Assembly: GCF_011683915.1 (NCBI RefSeq)
Contig: NZ_JAAQPH010000025.1
Span: 25,673 to 89,672, forward strand
Source: Pelagibius litoralis
GTDB taxonomy: Bacteria; Pseudomonadota; Alphaproteobacteria; Kiloniellales; Kiloniellaceae
Reading direction: 5' to 3'
DNA: 64,000 nt
This document shows, piece after piece, positions 27,004 to 36,498 of the stretch (its first letter is position 1; every line of letters begins with the position of its first letter). The notes under the pieces were generated by a model. It was given only the letters and a program-made list of their open reading frames with translations, had not been told where the DNA came from and ran no database searches. Made by a program: the position numbers and the translations under genes.

Positions 27004-27402
27004 CTAAGGCGCGGTTCGTTCAAGGATAAACCGGTCGCCAGGCGACTCCCCTTCGAAGTATCCCAGTCGACCCGGTATGCAGGAAACCAACGTGCCTTCG
27101 CCGAGACCAACGACCTTCGCAAGCGCGTCCGACAGCGCAATGTCGAAACCATCGAGGTTGCGATCGCTTGAGATCAAGTGGCACTGAGCCGAAGCGCCAC
27201 GCTTGGTCAACAAGGAAAAAATGGTTTCCGCTTGTTGATCTGCTGGTGCGATGTCAATGCGGTATCTGGGGTCAAGATCCCGGTAGTGGTACAAGCTTTC
27301 GAGAAACTTGCGGCGGCGCTTATGATTAGCAAGCTGATCCAAAGCGCGCTCGCGCTTCGCCGGTAAGACAAAGGCGTTGATCAGAGCCGTTTCATGATCC
27401 AT
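27004..27402 (-). CDS. Conserved small protein of unknown function
   Basis: The protein has 132 residues. It starts MDHETALINAFVLPAKRERA and contains NHKRRRKFLESLYHYRDLDP, a basic, helix-rich N-terminus. The C-terminal half is a possible alpha/beta unit ending FEGESPGDRFILERTAP. I recall similar stand-alone proteins in diverse bacteria, without a known function. Codon usage is less GC-rich than the core genes nearby. It lies 42 bp downstream of rho on the same strand but is probably not part of the rho unit. Confidence 0.72.
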   Translation of the reverse strand: MDHETALINAFVLPAKRERALDQLANHKRRRKFLESLYHYRDLDPRYRIDIAPADQQAETIFSLLTKRGASAQCHLISSDRNLDGFDIALSDALAKVVGLGEGTLVSCIPGRLGYFEGESPGDRFILERTAP

Positions 27403-27444
27403 GGCGCCGCATTCTTACCCGCTCGCAGAACGGCCGGTATCACC

Positions 27445-28701
27445 CTATTGGTTCATAGAATCGAAGAAGTCCTGGTTGGTCTTCTGCTGCTTCAGCTTGT
27501 CGACCAGGAACTCGATGGAATCGGTAACGCCCATGGGCATGAGGATGCGGCGCAGCACCCACATCTTCGACAGCGTCGCCTTGTCGACCAGCAGCTCTTC
27601 CTTGCGAGTGCCGGACTTGCCGATGTCGATGGCCGGGAAGGTGCGCTTGTCGGCCAGCTTGCGGTCGAGAACGATTTCGCTGTTACCGGTGCCCTTGAAC
27701 TCTTCGAAGATGACCTCGTCCATGCGGCTGCCGGTATCGATCAGCGCGGTGGCGATGATGGTCAGCGATCCGCCTTCTTCGATATTTCGAGCGGCACCGA
27801 AGAATCGTTTCGGGCGCTGCAGGGCGTTGGCATCGACACCGCCGGTCAGCACCTTGCCCGAGCTCGGCACCACGGTGTTGTAGGCACGGGCCAGGCGGGT
27901 GATGGAGTCCAGCAGGATCACCACGTCCTTCTTGTGCTCCACAAGACGCTTGGCTTTTTCGATCACCATCTCGGCGACCTGCACGTGACGCTGCGCCGGT
28001 TCGTCGAAGGTGGAACTCACCACCTCGCCGACGACCGAGCGGTCCATGTCGGTCACTTCCTCCGGCCGCTCGTCGATCAGCAGCACGATGAGGAAGATTT
28101 CCGGATGATTGGCGGCAATGGATTTCGCGACGTTCTGCAGGATCATGGTCTTGCCGGTGCGCGGCGGCGCCACGATCAGCGCGCGCTGGCCCTTGCCGAT
28201 GGGCGCCGTCAGATCGATCACCCGGGGGGTGAGATCCTTGATCGTCGGGTCCTCGACCTCCAGCTTGATCTTGTCGTCGGGATAGAGCGGGGTCAGGTTG
28301 TCGAAGTTGATCCGGTGGCGCGAATTCTCCGGCGGATCGAAGTTGATCTCGCTGACCTTCAGCAGCGCGAAGTAGCGCTCGCCGTCTTTGGGGGAGCGGA
28401 TCTGTCCCTCGACCGTGTCGCCGGTGCGCAGACCGAAGCGGCGCACCTGGCTGGGGCTGACATAGATGTCGTCCGGTCCGGCCAGGTAGTTCGATTCCGG
28501 CGAGCGCAGGAAGCCGAAACCGTCCTGCAGGATCTCCAGAACGCCGCGTCCGTAGATCGGCTGATCGTTCTCCGCCAGATGTTTCAGGATCGCAAACATC
28601 ATGTCCTGCTTGCGCAGGGAGCTGGCGTTTTCGATTTCCAGCTCTTCGGCAAAGGCCAAAAGATCTGCCGGACTTTTGGCTTTAAGTTCTTGGAGGTTCA
28701 T
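27445..28701 (-). CDS. rho: Transcription termination factor Rho
   Basis: The protein has 418 residues, full length. The N-terminal domain [20 protein letters not shown] is followed by the cold-shock-like RNA-binding fold ([13 protein letters not shown]). The ATPase domain has Walker [12 protein letters not shown] near 178-188, Walker [17 protein letters not shown], and the Q/R loops. Rho is the hexameric RNA helicase that ends transcription. The 297-bp gap upstream to hemJ holds a purine-rich rho leader (28702-28860) and no gene; rho is often autoregulated through such a leader. Confidence 0.98.
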   Translation of the reverse strand: MNLQELKAKSPADLLAFAEELEIENASSLRKQDMMFAILKHLAENDQPIYGRGVLEILQDGFGFLRSPESNYLAGPDDIYVSPSQVRRFGLRTGDTVEGQIRSPKDGERYFALLKVSEINFDPPENSRHRINFDNLTPLYPDDKIKLEVEDPTIKDLTPRVIDLTAPIGKGQRALIVAPPRTGKTMILQNVAKSIAANHPEIFLIVLLIDERPEEVTDMDRSVVGEVVSSTFDEPAQRHVQVAEMVIEKAKRLVEHKKDVVILLDSITRLARAYNTVVPSSGKVLTGGVDANALQRPKRFFGAARNIEEGGSLTIIATALIDTGSRMDEVIFEEFKGTGNSEIVLDRKLADKRTFPAIDIGKSGTRKEELLVDKATLSKMWVLRRILMPMGVTDSIEFLVDKLKQQKTNQDFFDSMNQ

Positions 28702-28998
28702 GGGCGCTTACGCCTGTGCTCGATCGAAGGGAAAATTGGATGTCTGGCCTGGACCTGCACCAAAGAGAAACAACGGGAAGGGGGTGCAGAAAGACGTGGG
28801 AAGAGACCGCGGACGGGGGAGGAATTCCCAAATACAGCCTATACTTGGCTGGTTAATGAATTATGACTCACCATATGGGATCGACACCGCCGGACGGCAA
28901 GGTGCTTAGGATTTCGCGATGGTTACTTGAAGCCAATGATGAAGTCAAGTGAAGCCGGTATCTGCATCCGCCATTGTCAAAATCTATCAAGTCGGCAG

Positions 28999-29442
28999 TC
29001 AAAACGGTTTCACCACCGCCATGACGACAATCCCGATCATAAGCAGGGCCGGCACTTCGTTCATGACGCGATAGAAACGCTCGCTGTGGCGGTTGTCGTC
29101 CTCGGCAAAAGCGCGGCGCCAGCGCCCGGCAATCATGTGCAGGGCCGTGAGGACGATCAGCAGGGTCAATTTTACGTGAAACCAGCCTTCGCCCCAGGCC
29201 TCGATGTGGGCGGCCAGCGACAAGCCCGCCGCCCAGGCCACCACCATGGCCGGGTTCATGATCGCCCGCAGCAGGCGGCGTTCCATGATCTTGAAGGTTT
29301 CGGACTGCTTGGAGCCGACCTCGGCCCCGCAGTGATAGACGAAAAGACGCGGCAGATAGAGAAAACCCGCCATCCAGGCGATCACCGCCAGGATATGCAG
29401 GCTCTTCACCCAGAGATAGGCATCGCCCAGAAAACCGGCCAT
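28999..29442 (-). CDS. hemJ: Protoporphyrinogen IX oxidase HemJ
   Basis: The protein has 147 residues from ATG 29442, chosen because GGGAGA lies 4 nt upstream; the TTG at 29454 has no site. About four membrane segments are visible, with LWVKSLHILAVIAWMAGFLY first. The conserved His in KSLHI and KLTLLIVLTALHM and the RRxxR-type motif are family features. HemJ oxidises protoporphyrinogen IX to protoporphyrin IX at the inner membrane. It is downstream of hemE-hemH on the same strand and completes the late heme pathway. Confidence 0.95.
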   Translation of the reverse strand: MAGFLGDAYLWVKSLHILAVIAWMAGFLYLPRLFVYHCGAEVGSKQSETFKIMERRLLRAIMNPAMVVAWAAGLSLAAHIEAWGEGWFHVKLTLLIVLTALHMIAGRWRRAFAEDDNRHSERFYRVMNEVPALLMIGIVVMAVVKPF

Positions 29443-29485
29443 CACGTCTCCCAAAAGTCTTTCTTATGCAATTAGGATCACAACG

Positions 29486-30550
29486 CTAGTCCGCAGCACC
29501 CTGGTCGGGCGCTTCGTGAGGCGCCTGGGGACAACCGCTCCAGCGCGCCGGGCAAATCCGGCCCCTATCCTGTGAGCAGATTGTCCGGTCGCTGGCCGCT
29601 ATCGCGCGGATCTGCTTGGCCAGGCCCCCGATAAAGGCCTCGTCACAGGAAACCGTCGTGACCCTGACATAGGCCGGCACCCCTGAATCCTCCGCCAGCT
29701 TGCGGTATTCGATGTCCAATTCGACCAGGGTTTCCGAGTGTTCCGAAATAAACGCGATGGGCACCACGATCAGCGGCCGGCCTTCCCGCCCGGCCCGTTC
29801 GATCTCCGCATCGGTCGAGGGGCCGATCCACTCCAGCGGGCCGACCCGGCTTTGGTAGCAGACCACCCAGTCGAGATTCACCTCGCCCATCGCCTTCACA
29901 ACCGCCGCAACCGACTGTTCCACCTGCCACTGATAGGGATCGCCCTTCTCGACAATCTTCTTCGGCAGGCCGTGGGCGGAAAACAGAACCCGGGGCGCCG
30001 TTTCGTGTTCGAGGCCGCGCAGGGCCTCACGCAGCTTTGCCGCCGTTGCCGCCACGAAACCCGGCTCCTCCGGATAGCAGCATAGGCTCCGGCTTGGCGC
30101 GGATATCCCGGCTGCTTTTGCTTCCTTGTGCCATTCCTTCAGCGAAGAACCGGATGTTGTGGTCGAGAACTGCGGATAGAGCGGCACCAGCAGAACCTGG
30201 TCCGGCGCGAAGGCCGCGACTTCCCGGGCCGCCTTCGCCGCCCGCGGATGCCAGTAGCGCATGGCGATAAAAACGCCGTAGTCGTCGGTTCCATCGTTCA
30301 GCTGTGCCTGCAGGGCGTCGACCTGCGCCTGGGTGTTGGGCAGCAAAGGCGAACCGCCGCCCAGCTCCCGGTAAATCTCCTGGGCCACCGGGGCCCGGCG
30401 TCTGGAAATAACCTTGGCCAGCAGCCAGCGCAGCGGGCCCGGCAGGCCGATGATCGCCGGATCGTTGAACAGATTGAACAGAAAGGGCTCGACCGCTTCG
30501 GGCCGGTCCGGCCCGCCGAGGTTGAAGACGACGACGGCAATCCTGCTCAT
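29486..30550 (-). CDS. hemH: Ferrochelatase
   Basis: The protein has 354 residues. FNLGGPDRPE at the start, the catalytic His in FSAHGLPKK and the Glu in SEHSETLVELD are all present. It inserts Fe2+ into protoporphyrin IX. A C-terminal extension carries Cys residues spaced CX7CX6C (CSQDRGRIC, then SGC), plus an earlier VSCDEAF. These resemble the C-terminal cluster ligands of [2Fe-2S] ferrochelatases such as that of Caulobacter; cluster binding is inferred. The gene starts 4 bp after the hemE stop. Confidence 0.96.
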   Translation of the reverse strand: MSRIAVVVFNLGGPDRPEAVEPFLFNLFNDPAIIGLPGPLRWLLAKVISRRRAPVAQEIYRELGGGSPLLPNTQAQVDALQAQLNDGTDDYGVFIAMRYWHPRAAKAAREVAAFAPDQVLLVPLYPQFSTTTSGSSLKEWHKEAKAAGISAPSRSLCCYPEEPGFVAATAAKLREALRGLEHETAPRVLFSAHGLPKKIVEKGDPYQWQVEQSVAAVVKAMGEVNLDWVVCYQSRVGPLEWIGPSTDAEIERAGREGRPLIVVPIAFISEHSETLVELDIEYRKLAEDSGVPAYVRVTTVSCDEAFIGGLAKQIRAIAASDRTICSQDRGRICPARWSGCPQAPHEAPDQGAAD

Positions 30551-30554
30551 GGTG

Positions 30555-31616
30555 CTAACCTGCGCGCCTTTCCGACGCGTTCCAGGCGTGAATCTGCTCC
30601 ATCATCCGGCTCACATGATCCAGCGGCGTCTCCGGGACGATGCCATGGCCAAGGTTGAAGATGAACGGGCCCTGGCCGAGATGGTTTAGAATACGCTCGA
30701 CCGCCTGGGTCAACTGATCGCCGCCAGCCACCAGTTGCAGCGGATCGAGGTTGCCCTGCACGGTCAGGCGCGACTGCAGCTCGTCGCGCGCCCAGCCCAG
30801 GGGCAGCGTAGTATCCAGGCCGAGCCCGGCGGCGCCGCATTCAATCGCAAAATCGCGGTACAGCAGCCCGGCCCCTCGGGGAAACAGGATAACGGGAATG
30901 CCCGGCCGCTCTTTTTGGATGCGGGCGGTCAGGGCCTTGGCCGGCTCCAGACACCAACGCCGCAGGGCCTCTTCCGGCCAGATGCCCGCCCAGGAATCGA
31001 AGATCTGAACAACCTCGACGCCGGCATCGATCTGCGCGATCAGGTAGTCGCCGGTCGCCTCGACCAAAAGATCGATCAGGCGCTGAAAATCATCGGGCGC
31101 CCCGTAGGCCCAGCGTTTGCCGGCGGCAAAATCCTTGCTGCTTCCGCCCTCCAGCATGTAGCTGGCAACGGTCCAGGGCGCACCGGCAAAGCCGATCAAG
31201 GTCACTTCCGGCGGCAACTCCTTGCTCAGGCGCCGAACCGTTTCGTAGACCGGCGCCAGGGCCTCGTGCATCCCGTCGCGTGAAAGCCGGTCCAGACCGG
31301 CTGGTTTCTCGATGGCTTCCAGCCGCGGTCCGACGCCTTCTTCGAACCAGACCTTCTGACCCAGGGCATGGGGCACCACCAGAATGTCGGAAAACAGGAT
31401 AGAGGCGTCAAATCCATAGCGGCGGATCGGTTGCAGCGTCACTTCGACCGCCAGATCCGGCGTGAAACAGAGGTCCAGAAAGCCGCCGGCCTCAGCCCGC
31501 AGGGCCCGGTATTCCGGCAGATAACGGCCGGCCTGGCGCATCAGCCAGACCGGGGGCCGGGGCAGGGTTTTGCCGCTCAGGGCCTGTAACAGAAGCTTGT
31601 CGCTTGCTTGCTTCAC
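30555..31616 (-). CDS. hemE: Uroporphyrinogen III decarboxylase
   Basis: The protein has 353 residues. The N-terminal [17 protein letters not shown] is the diagnostic substrate-anion motif, and the middle [21 protein letters not shown] matches the second signature. It converts uroporphyrinogen III to coproporphyrinogen III in the cytosol. The start is GTG at 31616. hemE borders the chromosome origin in Caulobacter and Rickettsia, and here it flanks a 554-bp gap with origin features. It leads the hemE-hemH-(hemJ) run. Confidence 0.98.
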   Translation of the reverse strand: MKQASDKLLLQALSGKTLPRPPVWLMRQAGRYLPEYRALRAEAGGFLDLCFTPDLAVEVTLQPIRRYGFDASILFSDILVVPHALGQKVWFEEGVGPRLEAIEKPAGLDRLSRDGMHEALAPVYETVRRLSKELPPEVTLIGFAGAPWTVASYMLEGGSSKDFAAGKRWAYGAPDDFQRLIDLLVEATGDYLIAQIDAGVEVVQIFDSWAGIWPEEALRRWCLEPAKALTARIQKERPGIPVILFPRGAGLLYRDFAIECGAAGLGLDTTLPLGWARDELQSRLTVQGNLDPLQLVAGGDQLTQAVERILNHLGQGPFIFNLGHGIVPETPLDHVSRMMEQIHAWNASERRAG

Positions 31617-32170
31617 GGTTTCTCTTTTCGCAGCAGATCATCACTGAGCCGAAAGATGGCCTTTTCCGCAGACTTGGCAAACCCCCCTTCTTCTAAAAAG
31701 TATTAAATTAGAATCTAGTGTAGTTGTAGTTGATCCCTGTGAATCCTGGGGATCAGCGCTTTGCCTGAATCTGTCCAGAGAGTCATCCGCAGGGAACGGC
31801 CTGCCGGTCTTTGGCGGTGGGTTTCACCGGGAGAAGACCCTGCGACCGGCCAATTTGCTGTCGCTTGCACAAAAATGGGAACCAGGGGATAACGGGGAAA
31901 ATCTTCATCTACGGCGCCGATATCAGGGTCTTGGGCGGCTGTGGGTTCTTATCTGTTCAAAACTGAAGACTCGTCTGATGAAAGAAGGGACGGGTGTGAT
32001 GGTTTTTTTTCCGTGTTGCAGCGACTCCGATTTGCCCCCGGTTTCCCCATTGGCTGCACAGGTCATGCACAGAATCGGCCCGGGAAGCAGCGGCGGACCG
32101 AGGGCTTCGGGCCTGTCGTTGATTTCGGGGCCATTTCGCTAAGCAACGCCGGGGCTAAGGAACGTCGGGA
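31617..32170. other. Predicted chromosome replication origin (oriC)
   Basis: This 554-bp gap lies between hemE (leftward) and ppsR (rightward), the position of the origin in Caulobacter and Rickettsia. It contains an AT-rich stretch (about 31690-31730, including AAAAAGTATTAAATTAGAAT) that could unwind, next to a cluster of DnaA-box-like words at 31731-31755. A further weak box, GTTATCCCC, lies on the minus strand near 31883-31895, and there is a T8 run near 32002. Core genes on both sides read away from it. No perfect TTATCCACA is present. Confidence 0.65.
31731..31755. promoter_or_regulatory. DnaA-box-like cluster in the predicted origin
   Basis: Three words abut: TGATCCCTG (31731-31739, plus), GGATTCACA (31747-31739, minus) and TGATCCCCA (31755-31747, minus). 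The outer two face each other. TGATCCCCA differs by one base from the Caulobacter G-box TGATCCACA. The words directly follow the AT-rich stretch. Binding is inferred. Confidence 0.5.
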
Positions 32171-32992
32171 ATGACAGCGCATCATCTGCATCTTGTTTCG
32201 GACTCGACCGGCGAGACCATCAATTCGGTTGCGCGGGCCTGCCTGGTCCAGTTCAGCGGGGTCGAACCCGTCGAGCATATCTGGAGCCTGGTGCGCACCC
32301 GCGGGATGATGAACAAGGTCGTCGGTCAGATCGAAGCGCATCCCGGCCCGGTGCTCTACACCCTGGTCAATCTGCAGCTCCGCGATCAGCTCACCTCCTG
32401 CTGCATGCGGCTGGGGGTTCCCTGCATCGCCATTCTCGACCCGGTCATCCACACCATGGCAAACTATTTCGGTGTCGAAATGAAGGGGACGCCCGGTCTG
32501 CAGCATGTCCTGGACGCGGAATACTTCGGGCGCATGGATGCCATGACCTTTGCCCTGACCCACGACGACGGACAGCACTGCAGCGACATCGCCAAGGCCG
32601 ATATCATTCTGGTCGGCGTATCGCGCACCTCCAAGACGCCGACCTGCATGTATCTGGCGAACCGGGGCATCAAGGCGGCGAACATTCCCGTGGTGCCGGG
32701 CTGTCCCATTCCCGACGAGCTGCTGCAGGCCGACGGTCCGCTGATTATCGGCCTGACGAAAGACCCGGCCCGCCTGGTTCAGGTGCGCCAGAACCGCTTG
32801 CGCATGCTGACCGACGACCGGCAGGAAACCGACTATGTGAACCTGGAGGCGGTGCGCCAGGAGATCGCCCAGGCACGGCGCTTTTGCGTCGAACACGACT
32901 GGCCGCTGATCGACGTCACCCGCCGTTCCATCGAGGAAACCGCGGCGACGATCATGAACTACTATGCCCGGCACATCGGTGCCGAGGTGTGA
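32171..32992 (+). CDS. ppsR: Pyruvate, water dikinase regulatory protein (PSRP family, DUF299)
   Basis: The protein has 273 residues. HLVSDSTGETINSVARA opens the domain, and the P-loop-like GVSRTSKT (149-156) is the family's nucleotide motif. PpsR-type proteins are bifunctional ADP-dependent kinase/Pi-dependent phosphorylases that switch PEP synthase or pyruvate phosphate dikinase off and on. AAGGAA lies 8 nt before ATG 32171. This family is the right-hand neighbour of the origin in other alphaproteobacteria. Its stop overlaps maf (TGATG). Confidence 0.96.
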   Translation: MTAHHLHLVSDSTGETINSVARACLVQFSGVEPVEHIWSLVRTRGMMNKVVGQIEAHPGPVLYTLVNLQLRDQLTSCCMRLGVPCIAILDPVIHTMANYFGVEMKGTPGLQHVLDAEYFGRMDAMTFALTHDDGQHCSDIAKADIILVGVSRTSKTPTCMYLANRGIKAANIPVVPGCPIPDELLQADGPLIIGLTKDPARLVQVRQNRLRMLTDDRQETDYVNLEAVRQEIAQARRFCVEHDWPLIDVTRRSIEETAATIMNYYARHIGAEV

Positions 32993-33633
32993 TGCAGATG
33001 TCCGGCGAAGCGCCTGCTGTCCTGAACGCGGCTGACGCCCCCTTGCTGGTCTTGGCGTCGGGCTCAGCAACCCGCCGCAAGGTGCTGGCCGCGGCGGGCG
33101 TGGCGTTTCAGGTTCAGGCGGCGGCGGTTGATGAAACGGCGGTGAAGGAATCCCTGAGAGCCGAGGGGGCAACCGCGATTCAGACAGCGGAAACCCTGGC
33201 CGAACTGAAAGCCCAGCGGGTTGCCGCGAAGTTTCCCGGCGCCCTGGTAATCGGCGCCGATCAAATGCTTTCCTGCAACGCTGTGTGGTTCGACAAGCCG
33301 GTCGACAGCGATCATGCCGCGGCGCATCTGCGCGCGCTCAGCGGCAAGGCTCATGAGCTCAGTACCGCGGTCTGCGTGGTGCGCAACGGCGCGCGGGCCT
33401 GGCATCACAACGCGGTGGCGCGCCTGACCATGCGGTCCCTGTCAGATGACTTCATAGAAACCTATCTGGCCGCCGCCGGCGAGGCGGTGCTGGGCTCGGT
33501 CGGTGCCTATCAGCTCGAAGGTCCGGGGGCTCAGTTGTTTGCCGAGGTCGAGGGCGATTTCTTCACCGTCCTCGGCCTGCCGCTGCTGCCGCTGCTGGAC
33601 TATCTGCGGGCCAACAAGGTGCTGCCGTCATGA
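32992..33633 (+). CDS. Maf-family nucleotide pyrophosphatase
   Basis: The protein has 213 residues from ATG 32992, which overlaps the ppsR stop; ATG 32998 is an alternative. LASGSATRRKVL is the Maf signature; IGADQMLSC and the C-terminal VGAYQLEGPGAQLF follow. Maf proteins hydrolyse non-canonical or modified NTPs. The family's usual S-x-S-P-R-R is SGSATRR here. Overlaps with ppsR and aroE indicate one operon ppsR-maf-aroE-coaE-dnaQ. Confidence 0.93.
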   Translation: MQMSGEAPAVLNAADAPLLVLASGSATRRKVLAAAGVAFQVQAAAVDETAVKESLRAEGATAIQTAETLAELKAQRVAAKFPGALVIGADQMLSCNAVWFDKPVDSDHAAAHLRALSGKAHELSTAVCVVRNGARAWHHNAVARLTMRSLSDDFIETYLAAAGEAVLGSVGAYQLEGPGAQLFAEVEGDFFTVLGLPLLPLLDYLRANKVLPS

Positions 33634-34487
33634 GCCTCAGCGGCAAGGCGGCCCTGGCCGGTGTGATCGGCTGGCCGATTTCCCACTCGCGCTCGCCGCG
33701 GCTGCATGGCTTCTGGCTGAAGGCCTATGGCATCGACGGGGCTTACCTTCCCCTGGCCGTGGCGCCGGAAAAACTGGAAAGCGCCGTTTTGGGCCTGCGC
33801 GATGCCGGTTTCCGCGGCCTGAACGTGACGATCCCGCACAAGGAAGCGGTGATGGCGCTCTGCGATCAGGTTGACGAGACGGCGCGGCGCATCGGCGCGG
33901 TCAACACCCTGGTCTTTGACGGCGAGGCCATCCATGGCTCCAACAGCGATGCCTTCGGTTTCATCGAGAACCTGAAGGAAGCCGTGCCTTCTCACGATTT
34001 CACCACGGCACCGGGCTTGCTGCTCGGCGCCGGCGGCGCTGCAAAGGCGGTTGCGGTGGCCTTGCTCGATGCCGGCCTTCCGGAGCTGTTGATCTGCAAC
34101 CGCAGCCCGGAGCGGGCGGAGCGTCTGGCGGCGGACCTGGGTACGCGCGCCAAGCCGCTGGCCTGGGCGCGGCGGGCCGAGGCCTTGGCGGGCGTCGGCC
34201 TCCTGGTCAACAGCACCTCTCTTGGCATGACCGGCCACCCGCCGCTGGATCTGGTACTCGACCGTCTGCCGGCCGGCGCCCTGGTCACCGACCTGGTCTA
34301 CACGCCGCTGGAGACCGGCCTCTTGGCCGCGGCCCGCGCGCGGGGCTGTGTGACCGTGGATGGCCTGGGCATGTTGCTGCATCAGGCCCGACCGGGCTTT
34401 CAGGCCTGGTTCGGCGTTGCCCCGGCAGTAACGGCTGCGTTGCGCGATTTCGTTCTCGGGGATTTTGTTCCCGGTGGGGACGGCTGA
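33630..34487 (+). CDS. aroE: Shikimate dehydrogenase
   Basis: The protein has 285 residues. The N-terminal substrate domain has GWPISHSRSPRLHGFW and NVTIPHKEAV with the catalytic Lys. The NADP Rossmann motif is LLGAGGAAKAVAVAL, with NRSPERAERLA binding the 2'-phosphate. The C-terminal LGMLLHQARPGFQAWFG is typical. It reduces 3-dehydroshikimate to shikimate for aromatic amino acids. ATGA overlap with maf and 6 bp to coaE. Confidence 0.97.
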   Translation: MSLSGKAALAGVIGWPISHSRSPRLHGFWLKAYGIDGAYLPLAVAPEKLESAVLGLRDAGFRGLNVTIPHKEAVMALCDQVDETARRIGAVNTLVFDGEAIHGSNSDAFGFIENLKEAVPSHDFTTAPGLLLGAGGAAKAVAVALLDAGLPELLICNRSPERAERLAADLGTRAKPLAWARRAEALAGVGLLVNSTSLGMTGHPPLDLVLDRLPAGALVTDLVYTPLETGLLAAARARGCVTVDGLGMLLHQARPGFQAWFGVAPAVTAALRDFVLGDFVPGGDG

Positions 34488-34493
34488 GGCGCG

Positions 34494-35132
34494 ATGCTGG
34501 TCATCGGCCTCACCGGTTCCATCGGCATGGGCAAGTCCACCGCGGTGGCCATGCTGCGGCGCCTCGGCCTGCCGGTCCATGATGCCGATGCCGCGGTGCA
34601 TCGCCTGATGGCCAAGGGCGGTGCTGCCGTGGCGGCGGTGGAAGCAGCCTTTCCGGGCGTCGTTGTCGAGGGGGCTGTCGATCGCGCCCGTTTGGCGTCA
34701 AAGGTGCTGGGTGACCCGGCTGCGCTGAGTCGTCTGGAAGCGATTCTGCACCCCCTGGCCCGTGCCTCCGCCCGTGCCTTCCTGGCCCAGCAGGCCCGGC
34801 TGCAGCGGCCTTTGGCGGTGCTCGATATTCCCTTGCTGTTCGAAACCGGCGGCGAAAAGATCTGCGATGCGGTCATCGTGGTCTCGGCGCCGGCGGCGAC
34901 CCAGCGCGCCCGGGTGATGGCCCGGCCCGGCATGACCGAGGAACGCTTTCAGGCCATTCTCGCCCAGCAGATGCCGGATGCCGAGAAGCGCCGCCGTGCC
35001 GACTTTGTCGTGCAGTCCGGGCTCAACAAGGCCCATGCCTTGCAACAGCTGCGCAGCATCGTCACAGTGATGAAAGGCCGCGCCGCCGCCGCGCCGCCGC
35101 CTCTGCACAAGCTCTTTGGGAGATACTCCTGA
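34494..35132 (+). CDS. coaE: Dephospho-CoA kinase
   Basis: The protein has 212 residues. The Walker A motif [12 protein letters not shown] sits at residues 5-16; [11 protein letters not shown] and [12 protein letters not shown] are CoaE signatures. It phosphorylates the 3'-OH of dephospho-CoA, the last step of CoA synthesis. The stop overlaps dnaQ by one base (TGATG), so the two are coupled. Confidence 0.97.
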   Translation: MLVIGLTGSIGMGKSTAVAMLRRLGLPVHDADAAVHRLMAKGGAAVAAVEAAFPGVVVEGAVDRARLASKVLGDPAALSRLEAILHPLARASARAFLAQQARLQRPLAVLDIPLLFETGGEKICDAVIVVSAPAATQRARVMARPGMTEERFQAILAQQMPDAEKRRRADFVVQSGLNKAHALQQLRSIVTVMKGRAAAAPPPLHKLFGRYS

Positions 35133-35806
35133 TGCGTGAGATCGTTCTCGACACCGAGACAACGGGCCTGGACCCGGCCGCCGGCCACCGCATCGTCGAG
35201 ATCGCCGGCCTGGAACTGCTGCACCATGTGCCCACCGGCCGCACCTTCCGCGAATTCATCAATCCCCAGCGCGACATGCCGGAAGAGGCGGAGCGCATTC
35301 ACGGCCTGAGCGCCGAATTTTTGGCCGACAAGCCGCTCTTCGCCGCCATCGCCCAGCCCTTTCTGGACTTCATCGGCGATGCCAAGCTGGTGATCCACAA
35401 CGCCCAGTTCGACATGAAGTTTCTGAACGCCGAACTGAAAGCCGTTGGTCTTACGACGCTGCCCAGTGACCGTGCCATCGATACCGTGGCCATGGCGCGC
35501 AAGCGTTTTCCGGGTGCCCAGGTGAACCTGGACGCACTCTGCCGCCGTTTCGAGATCGACAATTCCGCGCGCACGTTTCACGGCGCGCTGCTCGACTGCG
35601 AGCTTCTGGCTGAGGTTTATCTGGAGCTTTCCGGCGGCCGCCAGCCGGGTCTGACGCTGGAGCGTCAGCAACAGCAACGCGGCGGCGCCGCTCAGTCCGT
35701 TGCCCGTGCGGCCCGGCCTGCCCGGCCGCACAGCGCTTCCGACGACGAGAAGGCCGCCCACGATGCGATGCTGGCCAAACTCTCCGATCCGATCTGGCGC
35801 CAGTGA
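35132..35806 (+). CDS. dnaQ: DNA polymerase III epsilon subunit (proofreading exonuclease)
   Basis: The protein has 224 residues. The DEDDh exonuclease motifs are all visible: Exo [12 protein letters not shown] (5-15), Exo [13 protein letters not shown], and Exo [20 protein letters not shown]. It removes misincorporated bases within the polymerase III core. The C-terminal tail ([10 protein letters not shown] onward) contains the alpha-subunit-binding segment. It is the last gene of the ppsR operon and is convergent with secB across 29 bp. Confidence 0.97.
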   Translation: MREIVLDTETTGLDPAAGHRIVEIAGLELLHHVPTGRTFREFINPQRDMPEEAERIHGLSAEFLADKPLFAAIAQPFLDFIGDAKLVIHNAQFDMKFLNAELKAVGLTTLPSDRAIDTVAMARKRFPGAQVNLDALCRRFEIDNSARTFHGALLDCELLAEVYLELSGGRQPGLTLERQQQQRGGAAQSVARAARPARPHSASDDEKAAHDAMLAKLSDPIWRQ

Positions 35807-35835
35807 TGCCGGAGTGACGCCGGATCGATAGCGAT

Positions 35836-36381
35836 CTAGGCCTGGCCGTTGGCCGGGGTTGTTTCTTCCGCCGCGGCCTCGCCCCCATCTTCGCCAGCCT
35901 CGTCTTCGCCGGACTCGCCCTCACCCGACGGATTCTCAGCGGACTGGGCCATTTTGCGGCTCATATACATCTGTCCGAAGTCGATGGGGTTCATGATCAG
36001 CGGCGGAAAGCCGCCGTCGCGGGTATCGTCGGCCAGGATGGCGCGGGCAAAGGGGAAAAGGAAGCGCGGCACCTCGATCATCAGCATCTGCTCGCGCACT
36101 TTTTCATCCAGGTTGTTGGCGATGGTGACCACGGCCGCATAGTCCAGTTCCGCCAGAAAGGCCGTCGTCTCGCCGATCATCGCAGAGGCCCGCAGGCCCA
36201 GGGTCACCTCGTAGAGGTCGCCCTGCAGATGGCCCGGCGTCACCTCGACATTGACGTTGAGCTGCGGGCTTTCCTTGCGCATGGAGCCGTAGATGCCGGG
36301 CGCATTGGGGTTCTCGAAGGAGTGATCCTTCACGTACTGAGAGTTGATGGTCAACGGTGCTTGCGCGGCTTCCTCGGCCAT
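35836..36381 (-). CDS. secB: Protein-export chaperone SecB
   Basis: The protein has 181 residues. The core is canonical: INSQYVKDHSFENPNAP, QLNVNVEVTP, EVTLGLRASA, VPRFLFPFARAILADDTRDGGFPPLIMNPIDF. SecB tetramers hold preproteins unfolded and hand them to SecA. The C-terminal 30 residues are strongly acidic (GEGESGEDEAGEDGGEA), longer than in E. coli but common in alphaproteobacteria. Expected near the origin next to dnaQ. Confidence 0.97.
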   Translation of the reverse strand: MAEEAAQAPLTINSQYVKDHSFENPNAPGIYGSMRKESPQLNVNVEVTPGHLQGDLYEVTLGLRASAMIGETTAFLAELDYAAVVTIANNLDEKVREQMLMIEVPRFLFPFARAILADDTRDGGFPPLIMNPIDFGQMYMSRKMAQSAENPSGEGESGEDEAGEDGGEAAAEETTPANGQA

Positions 36382-36498
36382 TTACGCCTCCTCTTGTGTT
36401 GGGCGCTTGGCTATCACGGATTGCCGCCCCTTACAACAAAGCCTGCCGGGCCGGGCCGGTTGCCGGCCTGACGCCGGACTGTCTGAGCTGACGCTTCT

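Noticed and set aside
29168..29183. TTTTACGTGAAACC, a partial parS-like word in hemJ
   Set aside because: Several positions of the parS palindrome are missing, while two perfect sites exist elsewhere.
32000..32015. T8 run in the hemE-ppsR gap as a terminator
   Set aside because: No stable hairpin precedes it on either strand.
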